From positions 1 through 29,138 of the forward strand of contig WTXD01000142.1 of assembly GCA_022496205.1 (NCBI GenBank): DNA of 29,138 bases, read 5' to 3'. The notes below the pieces were generated by a model. The model did no database searches. It saw only the letters and a list, made by a program, of their open reading frames with translations, and was not told the DNA's origin. Shown piece by piece: positions 10,590-23,390 of this stretch. The position numbers were made by a program, and so were the translations under genes. The DNA comes from Gloeopeniophorella convolvens. Taxonomy: Eukaryota; Basidiomycota; Agaricomycetes; Russulales. Each line of letters opens with the position of its first letter. Position 1 is the stretch's first letter.

Positions 10590-11789
10590 CGGAATGATGA
10601 AGAAAACCAGGGCTTGCAGCGCGAAGACGACGATACGCGCGATTACTTGCGGGCAACTTGCACAGATTATCACAGAGAGATACTGCTGCAATGTCAGAAA
10701 GAGAGCTCCGGCCACAGAGAAGGGAGACGCACAGCAGGGACGACCCGGGATGGTTTGAGAGACAACTGACCAGACGCAAACTCCATAGCAGCGATGCAGT
10801 GACAGATGTATTATGGACTTGGGTGATTTGTGTGCGGCTTGTGGCGTGTGGTTGAAGTCTGTGGAGAGACGGGTAGTGTCAGGTATCTCCTGCCCGCTCT
10901 TAAGCCCCAGCTTCATTCTTCAAAGCGCACTGCCGCTTGAACAGTGTGGCTGGTGCGCGCTCAAGCGCATCGAATTTGTGGTTCGGGCAGCGACAACGTG
11001 GGCGGCGGCCAGGTTGCGACGCCACCCCGATGCAAAGAGACAAAGCGAGGTAGAGTCGGGGAACATACAGGGATCATGGCGTGGGCCACCGAGCAAGTCC
11101 ACCATGCCGCGCGTGGAGGCCAGCAGTGCGCTGCGGCGTCGCGCAGAGGCAAAGCGGAAGCTGCGTGCAACCTGGAGCGACGTGAATTGGGTAGGACACC
11201 TCTGATAGTCCCATATAGCACACCGTAAAAGCAAGAAGGTCCAAGCAAGAATCGGAAGGCCTTCAAGCGCAAGCAAGCCATGATGGCGGTGATTAAACAA
11301 GTCGCGTGCCACCGGCCACAACTGCGACGCGACCCAAAGTCACGTGACGACTACAAACCATACTCGCGGTCCTTTCCGTCCTCCAGAATTCCACGATGTG
11401 CTGCCTCTGCACGTTGGGCCGACATCACCGTCGACGCGACTGAACTCGAGAAGAAGGGTTTCCGCCGATGATGCGACGCCGACGCGCACACACCAAGGCG
11501 GACGCTGGGCCGTCGCGCGAATCACGCCGGCGTACAGATTACAATTATGATTTATAGACTGCTCCGCGAGGCTCTCTACAACATCAACAACCAATGCAAG
11601 AAGAAACAAAGTGCGGGAGAAAAGAAAAAAAGGTAAGACAGATTAGAGGGTAGAAAGCACAGACAACTGCCGCAGCAGTGATCAACACGGTACACGCGCT
11701 CTCGCAGCTGAAGCACCAGCGACGTCGAAATGAATGAAGCACGTGATGTTAAATGTAAGCATCGAAGAGGCGCGCATGGAGGCTGTCGC
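10590..11789. other. Intergenic region between two kinase genes
   Basis: This lies between the 5' end of the orphan kinase and the 3' end of the SR kinase on the same strand. The part 10590-10916 is open in frame with the kinase and may be coding. The rest has overlapping open frames on both strands without domain or codon signal. No repeat or RNA gene was recognised. Confidence 0.45.
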
Positions 11790-14103
<2,314 letters not shown>

Positions 14104-14385
14104 TCAACGGTTTGGGACCGGTTTGGTACGCGAAGTGTAAGTAAGCTTGTGTTGCCCACAGCACCGGCGAGAGATAAGCCTCCCTCTCACTGCCAAAAGA
14201 TAAGACTCACCTGCCCCTTTCGGCCGCTAGTATTCGCTCCACTGCACTGCGGCGCCCTTTCTGCGCCAAACTCGCTCTAGTTGGCCACCCTCGTGCGGAG
14301 GACGAGTAGAGTTGCGAGCGGAAAGCGAGGCGAGGCCACTGGGAGGAGGGGATATCGGATGCTCGAATAAGACGCGGACGCACGT

Positions 14386-14400
14386 GGCTATAAAATAGCC
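14386..14400. promoter_or_regulatory. TATA box inside an inverted repeat
   Basis: GGCTATAAAATAGCC has 6-bp arms (GGCTAT/ATAGCC) around AAA. The TATAAAA reads on the plus strand, about 880 bp before the coiled-coil gene start. It lies about 300 bp upstream of the SRPK start on the other strand. Which transcript it serves, if any, is unknown. Confidence 0.3.
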
Positions 14401-15158
14401 CTCCTCTTATAGAGTGCTACACGCGTGCCCTAGCCGCTATAGACTACTAAGCAACTAAGTACCGAGTACAACCCACCAAGTAGACTCGTCCGCTGCGCTC
14501 GCTGCAAGCTCCGGCTTCATTCCTCGGGTCTTCTAGGCGTCTGCGGGTCCTTTGGTCATAGGCCCCCGCCTAGCAGCGCGCTTCTCGAAGTCGATCACGG
14601 CGAACAGCCACGGCACCTCGATGACCTCGCTGCCAGCGCCGCTAGTCCCGCGACCGTCAAGTCGTCCTCCGCCGACGCGCCTGCGCCTACCGTCGTCTGC
14701 GCCCACCGTCGTCTACGCCCAGCGTGCAACGCGTCCCCTGGCCTGGCGCGCCCGCCAGCGTGCCCAATTGTCATATCTGTCTCTTCTATCGGTATCGAAC
14801 CCAGGGTCACACGATCCCTGCCGTTTTCATCCCCCCCAACTTGTCACACGCACACCCTTGCGCCGTGTCTCTCCGGTGCCCAAACCAGCTTTCGGTGCCC
14901 CGTCGAGTCAACTCTCTCGCGCGTCGCTCCGTGCGCGCCCCCGGGTGCCGTCGTTCCTCGGCCACCTGCTCCCTGGCCCTCGAAACACGAGGCGGCCTGC
15001 CCGTGAGCGGATGCACTTCCGGCTTGGTGAGATCCACGTGTAGACCACGCACCTTGTCAGCGTCAGCCCAGCCCAATCTGAGCAAATCACTATCATACTT
15101 AATCTCCCCACCTCTCCCAACCGCCGTAATCCTCTCACATCCCCGCGCCTGTCCCGCA

Positions 15159-15182
15159 ATGCCCCTTTCTCCTCGACTCTAG
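15159..15182 (+). other. Short upstream ORF in the leader
   Basis: An ATG with seven codons and a TAG stop lies 87 nt before the main start at 15269, within the CT-rich leader. If transcribed, it could reduce translation of the main ORF. Whether it is inside the mRNA is not known. Confidence 0.25.
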
Positions 15183-15268
15183 CGCGTGTCTCCCCGACCG
15201 TCCCTCTTTCCTTCCCAAACGCCGTTTCCCATCGTCTTCTGCTTCCCGTCCTCAGCTCTGTCCCCACC

Positions 15269-18097
15269 ATGCCATCACATCATCGCTCCCAGTAGGTGAC
15301 GCCACACAAAGCGCTCACCCCATCGCTCACCCTCCTCCCTTTGTTTCCAGTCAACGCGAGCCTCGATACGAACAAAGCATGGACGATGTTGGCTACGCTC
15401 CCTCGTCCACATCGTCCTCGGACAACTCGGACAGGGGCACGCAGTCAAAGTACAGGTGTGTCTGCCTCGTGCAATCTCGTTCTCGATCGTCTTCCAACCC
15501 TTCTCCGACTAGTTCCAGCAGCCGCGTGCTCGCACACGTCCTTGCCCGCAAAGAGCGCGACTCGAAACAGATGCAGCAGCTCCTGAAACTCACGTTTACC
15601 AAGCTCGACGAAGAGTCTCAGCGTGCGACTGACGCCGAGCGCCGGGCCGCCGAGTGCCTGGTTCGCGCCCGCACCGCGATGGATGCCCGCGCACAAGCCG
15701 ATGCGGACGCCGCAGCAGCCCGCGCAGAACTCGCCATGTACAAAATGCAGCTCGAGCAGGCGCAGCGTGAGATCTTCCGTGCCCAGGAGCTGCTCGATGG
15801 GCTCGAAGCACGACGCCACGACGCAGAGGAGGAGGCCGCACGCTCCCGTAGCGTGGCTCGCAAGCTCCAAGAGGAGCGTGCGGTCGAGGCCGCACGAGAA
15901 CAAGGCAAGCAGCTGGGGTATCAGGAGGGCGTGCGACGGGGCGTGTTGCTCGGCCGGCAAGAGGCGGAGAATGAGCTCAGAACCCGCCGCCGCGAGGACG
16001 AATTACGCTCAAGGTCGAGACCCCGCGGGCTCCAGGACGCGCTCTTCAGCGAAGCGTCGCCCAACCCACGGCAGCAGAGTTCGTCCGACAGGTCGTCGCC
16101 AGTCGACGTGCCTCGTGGCGCTCCAGAGTTTGTTCTCCACCTTACCTTCACCCGTTCATTTACTCATCGCGTCGCGCTTAGGGCGGGGAATGGAAGGCGT
16201 CGCACCCCCGACGTGGCGCCGATGGCGCCGGCGCCTTCAGTGCCAACGCTGACCACGCCTTTCCGCTCACCCTCGCCAGACCAGCCGACCTACGCGAACC
16301 CCACGATCCGGCGACGAATGCACACACCCGAGCCATTCCGACACGAACAGCCTGAGCCACGATACGAATCGCCCCCGCAGTCGCATTCACACCATCGTTC
16401 GCACTCACGGTCACGCCCTTACATGCCCGCGCCTGCGCCCGAACTGGCCCATTCACGCCCGTACACGCCCAACGAAGACTCGACGCCTTCGATCATCCAG
16501 CCGATCCCTATACCAGCCTCTCCTGCAGATACATTCCCTTTGCGTGCACCCCCCAACCCACCTCACGTACGACACACGCCCGTCCAGATCCCGCCGGATA
16601 ACTGGATTCCGCACGCGCAGGACGCAGCGGGTGACGGACAGCTGTCGATCTACCTCCCGCCCCCGCACGAGCTGGCAGAGCCCCCACGCGTGCCAGACGA
16701 TATGTTCGAGGTCGCAGCCAGTCCAGAGGACGCCAGCCCCGTGGGCATCCCCCCACCGCCAGACCTCTCGCCCTCTCCGGAGCCTCACGCCATCCATAGC
16801 CGTGACTACGCCTTTGAGACGCCGCCTCCGCAGGAGAACGCACCGATGCTGCAGACACCCGGACCCTCACGAACTCGCAACTACGCCTTTACGCCACCAC
16901 CACCCGACCTCGGACCAGTTTTGCCAGTTCCGGGGCCGTCACGGACGCGCGACTATGCCAATGCACCACTTCCACCCCCTCCTTCCCTCGGCGCCACTGG
17001 CGACGAACGCTCCTACGCGCCCCAAAGGATCGCGAAGAGCATGTCAAACCACTCGCGTGCTTCAACGCACCTCTCTGAGTTCGATCTTCTCGCACCTGTC
17101 GAGCAACCGCGCGCGCCGAGCAATATCGGGCCAGCGCCCGCGGAGGAAGACGAGTTGGAGTACGTCGACGTCGCGACGGAGCCAATTCCGCGCCAGCCTA
17201 TCGCTCCAGAACCCAACCTGCAGCGCAGGCGCGCATACGAAGTAAGCGCGCGCTCTTGAGATCCGAGAGAGTTTTACTCATGACTGTCACAAGAAGCGGC
17301 CGATGCGAGGCCCGCCCCGCCCTCGCAACATCATTATGCCCGCACCGCTCAGCCAGGTCGCCGAGCAACTCGCGGGTCCATCCTCCTCCCAAGCCCCGCC
17401 CGCACCCCCACCACACGTCTACACCCCGGCTCCGCAGGCCCAGGACGAGGACGGGTATGCTCTGCAGGCAGAGCGCAGCCGGCCGCAACGCTCGCGCACC
17501 CAGTCGAGCGGCGTCATCGGGATCTCTGTCGAGCCTCCTGTGAGCGGCTCGCTTTCTCCCCGTAGAACCCACTGACGCGCCCCGTAGTCCCCCGAGGGCT
17601 CGCCGCCCTCGTCCGGCAACAACACCGGTCTCGTGCAGCGCGCGGACCTGCTCAGCCCGAAGCACGCCGAGCTCCCGTTGCCGATGCGCACGGTTGACGC
17701 ATTCGTCGCGCGCATGCAGACGCACAACACGCACCCTATCGCACACCTGCAGCAGCCGTCGCCGCCGCAGACCCTCACTCCGCTGCCCGAGCTTGCAGAC
17801 ATCCCATCGAACTTTATCCCGCCCGTCGCGTCCAGCAGCTCGGACTCGCGCCGACACGCCCACGGGCACGGGCACGGCCACCGCCGCGGCGCGCGCTACG
17901 AGGCGGCACCTGTGCCCTCAGACGTCGAGTACCCCGCATCGCCGCTCGGTGCGCTGCCGCGCAAGATGCGCGTGCACGACCCAGCGCCGGCGCCGGCGCC
18001 AGCAGGCGACACGCCGCTGTCGCCGCTCAGCACGTCGTCGGGCTTCCTCAGCTTCAAGCCACGGCTGCCGTGGCGGCGCAACACGGCCAAGCACTGA
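15269..18097 (+). CDS. Coiled-coil and proline-rich protein of unknown function
   Basis: Exons are 15269-15291, 15351-15455, 15519-17241, 17294-17539 and 17588-18097, giving 868 aa. The first exon encodes MPSHHRSH and joins in phase to the MDDVGYAPSS region. Residues about 45-215 are a charged coiled coil rich in Glu, Arg, Ala and Gln. The rest is low-complexity and Pro/Ser-rich, with three copies of a 24-25-residue repeat around SRTRDYAF, a His-Gly run (HGHGHGH) and a basic C-terminus RLPWRRNTAKH. There is no signal peptide, membrane segment or catalytic motif. It looks like a scaffold or cytoskeleton/polarity-related protein, but that is a guess and I recognise no family. A further intron may lie near 16132-16181, where the frame is open but atypical. 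Two acceptors are tandem NAGNAG sites (15518/15521 and 17293/17296). Confidence 0.8.
16780..17000 (+). repeat. Three degenerate 24-25-residue coding repeats
   Basis: Within the proline-rich protein the codon for the Arg of R-[DN]-Y-A recurs at 16801, 16876 and 16948 (spacing 75 and 72 nt). Each copy reads roughly SR-x-[DN]-Y-A followed by a Pro run, and the spacers share PGPSRTR. These are diverged tandem repeats. Confidence 0.7.
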
Positions 18098-19100
18098 CCG
18101 CACCTTTCGCCCCCAGTTTCTCTCTTTGCATCTCTCGCTTTGACATTCGCAGGACGATTCTCTCCCGCCTCTCTTTCCGTCTCTTCTGCGCGTGCTGGAC
18201 CTCATGCTCTTGATCGAGCCGGACTCACGCCGGACACATTCGCTTCTTCTTGACGTGGCACGCTGAAGGCGAGGACGTCGTCGTCCCATGCTGCGCATGC
18301 ACACCGTCGCGCCCCGCGCTGCCCCTTGCCTCCCACCCCGCGCATACAGGCTGTCGCGCGGATCTGGTCGAGACCACGGACCCTGTAACATTCTTGTACA
18401 TGTACCACCACCACGCCATTGTTTGCATCGTCCTGCCCACCCTCCTTTCTGTAGCATTCTTGGACACTATTTCGCTTTCGCCGCTTGTCGCACCCATCCG
18501 TGTTCTATAGACGTTATCTCATGTAAGCACACCATGTACCAGTACTCTAGCCACATCATCCAGCAATCTATGTCCTTCTTGCGTGCGCACAGGCGCACAA
18601 AATTCGGATCCAACACTGCATCGCCGAAGCTGATCGAACACGCCGTTGCGGACCCCGTCGGCGTTTGACGCACCCAGGCCTGTCTGTGCACGAGAATGGG
18701 CACCCATCCTGGGCCATCCAGCACGGATGACGGCTGTGGCTGCGCACCAGGATCAACCTGGGATCAACGGGGGGCGTCATGATGACGCATCCCTGCGCAA
18801 AGGAGATACGGGCGTGCGCCCGTCGTGGCCAGACCCCGCACGCACGGGCTTCCGACGTGCGATAGCAGCGATCTCCTGCGCCTTCGGGACTCCGTATCAA
18901 CGAGCACGTAGAGCAAACGCAACCTGAATCTATAAACGAGCGGCCGGGGAAAACGAGAGACCCGATATGTAATGTGCAAAGGGGCATTACAGCATGGTAT
19001 ATATGATATATATATATCGCGGAGGAACAGCAGCGCGGCGCCGCCGATCGCGGGCGGGGCGGGGTGCGCACGGGGCCAGTTGCAAGCATGTGCCATCGTA
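18098..19100. other. Intergenic region between convergent genes
   Basis: This 1-kb stretch separates the stops of the coiled-coil gene (plus) and the membrane protein (minus) and should contain both 3' UTRs. Several long open frames occur on both strands but have no coding character. A TA-rich element lies at 18998-19017. Confidence 0.55.
18998..19017. terminator. TA-rich element downstream of the membrane-protein gene
   Basis: A 20-nt run of TA dinucleotides broken by one G lies 84 nt past the stop codon of the minus-strand gene. TATATA elements help position 3' ends in yeasts, so it may be a polyadenylation element. It could also be a plain microsatellite. Confidence 0.3.
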
Positions 19101-20241
19101 TCAGACCTTGAGAAAGTCGGTGCGCAGCGAGTCGTCGTCGCGCCGCTCCGACGTGCGCGTCGCCGCGAACATGAATGGCGACAACAGGGGCCCCGTGCGC
19201 CGCGGTCGCGGTGGCGGCGGCAGCGGCGGATGGCGCGGCTCTGCCACCTCGGACAGTCGCGTCGCTGACGATGGCGAATTGATGGACCACCCCCGGACGG
19301 TCGATGCGGACTGCGGTGCCAGCGCGGGGTCGCGAACGCGCGCGAATCCACGGCCTCGGCGCCATGCGAGGAGGAAGACCACGAGCAGTGCGAGAAGCAC
19401 GATGCCAAGCACTGCGCCCAATGTTATCGCGGCGATCGTCGTGGGTCGCGCGGACGACCTTTGGTGCGGGGCGGGCGCAAAGTGAGGTTTGGTGCAAAGG
19501 CAACTTACGCGGGCGCTAGACGCACCTGGTCGATTTACTGGACGCTGTTACGGGAACAGCCAGGCTTGACGTCCTTTGCAGCGAGTTCAAGGAGTGCGCA
19601 ACAGTTGGCTCATGTTTAGACGTACTGCGCAGACCATGGTGGGAGAATTGTTGGGGAAGCGGGGGTTGGAGTTGACGACACGGTGCTGCAAGCGACGTCA
19701 GGCAAGGCACGGGCGCAGTTGCATCAATACCCACCGATTGGTGTCCTGAGTGAACGTAATAAAATCCAGATCAAACCAAGGACTTTCAATGGTCGGGTGC
19801 GCGACGATGGAGACAATGTGCGGTGCGGAGTTGTTCTCAAAAGTATGTGAGAACAGCAGTTGGCGAAACTCCGTCTCATTGGTCTCTGCGGTCAAGTCCT
19901 GCACAAACTCGTCGAAGAACACCGAAAATTGAGCCTGCAAGGGCGCGATCGTGAGCGGGTCCCGACGCCACATCCCTCGTGGCCTCACGTACATGTTGAG
20001 GCCCTGTCGATCCGTAGACAAAAACTGCCGAACCTGACAGAACGAGTTGTCCGCATTGTCCGATACGAGCCCCAATAAGTCACTCACCCGAAAAACTGAA
20101 ATTCACGCTTGCACCTTCGGACAACGCGGCATGGTATGTGGACTGAAAGAAAGACGACAGGTAAGGGTCGTTGTTAGGCTGAGTCTCCCAGGCAGACGAG
20201 TACGTCAACAATCCGGATGCGTCGTCGAGCGTGAAATTCAT
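19101..20241 (-). CDS. Single-pass membrane protein with beta-rich ectodomain
   Basis: Exons on the minus strand are 20088-20241, 19993-20033, 19735-19934, 19626-19685, 19526-19573 and 19101-19458, giving 286 aa. The start MNFTLDDASG with YSSAW is typical of a large Agaricomycete family. These proteins have a lectin- or discoidin-like extracellular domain, here residues 1 to about 132, with SFSGGSAVFVYGSTGPQH and DLDFITFTQD. A Ser/Thr/Pro-rich stalk follows, then a transmembrane helix (ITLGAVLGIVLLALLVVFLL) and a cytoplasmic tail with WRRGRG and a Pro-rich stretch. There is no classical signal peptide; the helix may act as the anchor. Several Asn-X-Ser/Thr sites lie in the ectodomain. Function is unknown; surface sensing or adhesion is speculative. 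The fourth exon boundary needs the GTGGGT donor at 19734 to stay in phase. It shares a 665-bp divergent promoter with DBR1. Confidence 0.82.
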
Positions 20242-20906
20242 TTTCTTGAGATATAGATTTTGCTGGTCATTCGGGTAAGGACAGGGCAGACCGAAAGCTA
20301 CGAAATACACCCGCTGAGGGGAGAGGATGGAGGATGGAAGGAAAAAAGGCTGGTCGTCTAGAGAGACCACGCATTCTGGCAACCACACAAGCTCTACACG
20401 TTCGAATCCCGCTATTGGAGAACACTTGCTTGACGGACGAGCCCAGATCGGTTGGGCAGGCCCCCAGGGCAGGCCGTAATGTTTATGAGACCGTTGCCAT
20501 TGAAGCTGAGAAGTCACCGGTGTATACGTGCTGAGAACACCAGAGTCGGCTCCGAGCCAGTGGTGGCAAAGTTCCCATGTCCCATGTCACAAAGGACGAC
20601 TAGAATCAGCCAGTCTACAGACGATTGCTCACTGGTCGATATGTGACAATATCATCATAAGTAGTATCGTGAATGAATGGACAGAAGCAAGGCCCATCGA
20701 GATGATGAGGGGGCGAGTTCGAAGCGTTCGGAAATGAGGGTCGCCCGGTGTTTGTCTGTGCTTGTGATTCCCACTGTATGGCGAAGTCGCGACCCGACAG
20801 GCACACATATTGCCAAAGCGCTAACTGCCAATACATCCAGCAGATAGGCTAATCCACGCTTGACTGGCACGGTACTACCGCGGTTTGGAGCAACTTGAAC
20901 GGAAAA
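20242..20906. promoter_or_regulatory. Divergent promoter between the membrane protein and DBR1
   Basis: A 665-bp region separates the two divergent start codons, so it must supply both promoters unless leaders overlap. I see no clear TATA box for DBR1, as expected for a housekeeping gene. Open frames here are not supported. A GTTCGAATCCC string near 20400 resembles a tRNA T-arm but was rejected. Confidence 0.5.
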
Positions 20907-22537
20907 ATGAAGGTTCTCACAAAGTCTTGCACGCCAGGCACGCTGCTCACAGGCCGCGTCTCAGGTCGCTGTCGAAGGATGCTGCCACGGCGAGCTCGAC
21001 GCGATCTACGGCCACATCCAGAAGCTCGAGGCCCAGAACAACTACAAGGTCGACCTTCTCCTCATCTGCGGCGACTTTGAGGCTATTCGCGACAATCGCG
21101 ACTTGCAAACAATGGCCGTGCCGCAAAAGTACAAGCAGATGGGCGACTTTCACAAGTGAGCCGCTCTCTGCGCGTGTCGAGTGGGTGCAGCGCGGGCGCC
21201 GTCGCTCGACTGAGCCGTCGTTTCCCAGGTACCACAAGGGCGAGGCTACGGCCCCGGTCCTGACCATCGTCATTGGTGGGAACCACGAGGCGTCCAACCA
21301 CCTGTGGGAGCTGTGAGATCCGGCGGATTGCTCCCGCGCGCAGTGGTATTGAGCTCCTCGCAGATACCACGGTGGTTGGCTCGCGCCCAACATCTACTTT
21401 CTCGGCCACGCGGGGTGCGTTCAGGTGAACGGCCTGCGTATCGCAGGCGCGTCGGGGATCTTCAAGCAGCATGATTACCACCGCGGTGAGCCGCTTGCCC
21501 GCGCGTCTCGAACTCTAATCTCAACGACGCATTGCACCGCTACTACAGGCCATTTTGAGAAGGAGCCGTACGACAACTCGGCGATGCGTAGCATCTACCA
21601 TATACGCGAGTTTAACGTCCGCCGTCTGTCGCTGGTGAGCACCCGCCGCTGCCAGCACCGCACAGGCTCACCTCAGTCCAGCTCTCCCCGCCCGACGTCT
21701 TCCTGTCGCACGACTGGCCGAGCGGCATCGAACAGCACGGCGACGTGCGCGACCTCCTGCGGCGCAAGCCGTTCTTTCGGAACGACATCCAGTCGGGCCA
21801 GCTGGGATCGCCGCCTCTGGCAGGTCTCCTGCAGACGCTCCAGCCGGCATGGTGGTTCGCCGCGCACCTGCACACGCGATTTGAGGCGCGGGTGCGGCAT
21901 GGGCCTCCACCAGAACCAGAAGCGGCCGCTGCCGTAGCCGCCGTGCACAACCCCGACGAGATTGTGATCGGCGACGAGGACGAGGACGAGGGGACTGACG
22001 CAGCGGCGGACGCGGGCGCGGACAAAGGTGCTGCGGCACCCGCGCCGCAGAACCCAGATGAGATCGCACTCGACGATGAATTTGACGACGTCGCGCCGCC
22101 ACCGCCACCTGCGCGTGAGACGCGTTTCCTGGCGTTGGACAAGTGCCTCCCACGACGACAGTTCCTCGAGGTGTGCCTCTCCTCCCCCTCCCTCGCTTTC
22201 CCGCTGACATCCTTCCCCACAGATCGTCGACATACCCGCGCCCAACGAGCCGCCAGACGGCGGCGCCCCCGCGCTGGCCTACGACACCGAGTGGCTCGCG
22301 ATCACACGCGCGTTCCAGCCATACCTCTCGCGGCGGCGCGAGCAAGCCGCCTACCCTGACGAGCCTGCGGCGCGAAGCGCCGTCGCGAGCGCACACGAGT
22401 GGGTGACGGCGCACGCGCTCCCTGCGCTGGGCCCAGACGCGCGCGTCGACGCGTGCCAGCGCTTCGCGGACGGCGCGCGCGGGCAGACTGCAGCGTTCGC
22501 CGCGCTGCTGGGGATCGAGAACGTAGTCGCGCGGTAG
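20907..22537 (+). CDS. DBR1: RNA lariat debranching enzyme
   Basis: Exons are 20907-20912, 20965-21155, 21229-21312, 21364-21485, 21549-21634, 21682-22170 and 22223-22537, giving 430 aa. The metallophosphoesterase core is complete. [14 protein letters not shown] carries the DBR1-type Cys8 and His10, [11 protein letters not shown] has Asp39, IGGNHE has Asn84 and His85, FLSHDWP has His173, and AAHLHTRF has His225 and His227. [17 protein letters not shown] and IREFNV are also family signatures. The enzyme cuts the 2'-5' bond of excised intron lariats in the nucleus. An acidic low-complexity insert (about residues 255-310, rich in Asp, Glu and Ala) precedes the C-terminal DBR1 domain ([15 protein letters not shown], then IVDIPAP). 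The first coding exon is only ATGAAG, inferred because the conserved start MKVAVEG requires it. The length is normal for fungi. Confidence 0.95.
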
Positions 22538-22783
22538 CGAGGCGGGCCAGGCCGGGCAAGACAAAACGCAGCACGAGCAACAGCGGGGTGATGTCGCGGC
22601 GCTGGCATCTGTGTCAGTGCCATCAGACGCCCCGCGCGAGCGCTATGCGCTGGGCCCGTCGGGGCCCCTCGCGAAGTTGCTTCGCCGCTGGCATCAGCAT
22701 CACCCGCACCATCATTCGTTTTAAATTTCCTTTCTGCCCTGTCTGGCTGTCTGTTTGCCTGTCTGGATATCGCATGGTGATGC

Positions 22784-22803
22784 GCGAGCGAGCGAGCGAG
22801 CGA
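22784..22803. repeat. (GCGA)5 microsatellite
   Basis: Five perfect GCGA units occur directly after a CTGT-rich stretch (about 22738-22767). Confidence 0.9.
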
Positions 22804-23364
22804 CTGTGCGAGTACAAGGTAGCGGCGTCCCGTCGGGGCAGGAGAAGCGAAGCGCGCGCGGGCGCGCCGCGTATCAGAGGCATCGGTCAGCAGCGGGCAG
22901 CATGGGCCTGCGTGATCGCGGTCTGAGCTCGCCTGTCTATCACCTGCGCGCTCATGTTTGGGGTGCTGTTGGGTACCCACAGCGCGCAGCTGCAGGCGCC
23001 TGCTGCTGGCTCTAATTCCTGGGGGCCCCGCGCAGGAAGAAGCGCAGCACCGCTGCGAGCGGGTGGACATACGGGTAACGTACGCCGCCGCCGCACAGTC
23101 GCCGCGCGGCCCCGCGCGAAAGCCGGAACGCTGTCACGATCAACGTTCGGCGTGCTAACGTCAAGCCGGTGCATGGAATCAGTTGCAGAACACGACAGAC
23201 ACGCTCTCGCAAACTCAAACCCAAAACGCGCACGAAGCCCAAGAATTTGGGTGCGTGTGTAGCAGCCTTACTGCAGGCGCGCGCCATGGCCACTGCCACC
23301 CGTGCACGTCGTGGGCAAATTGCGACTCAGCCGCAACTCGTGTCGACGTCTGACTGCAGCAGCA

Positions 23365-23390
23365 GGTAGTGGTAGTAGTGGTGGTGGTGG
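23365..23390. repeat. GGT/AGT trinucleotide repeat
   Basis: Imperfect triplet repeats of GGT and AGT, ending in four GGT-like units. No coding frame is supported here. Confidence 0.8.

Noticed and set aside
14552..15043. Plus-strand frame of 163 codons between SRPK and the coiled-coil gene
   Set aside because: It opens with TTG rather than ATG, lacks any motif, and overlaps the divergent promoter and leader.
20380..20425. tRNA-like T-arm string GTTCGAATCCC
   Set aside because: The flanking bases do not pair as a 5-bp T stem, and no A-box or acceptor stem fits 70-90 nt upstream.
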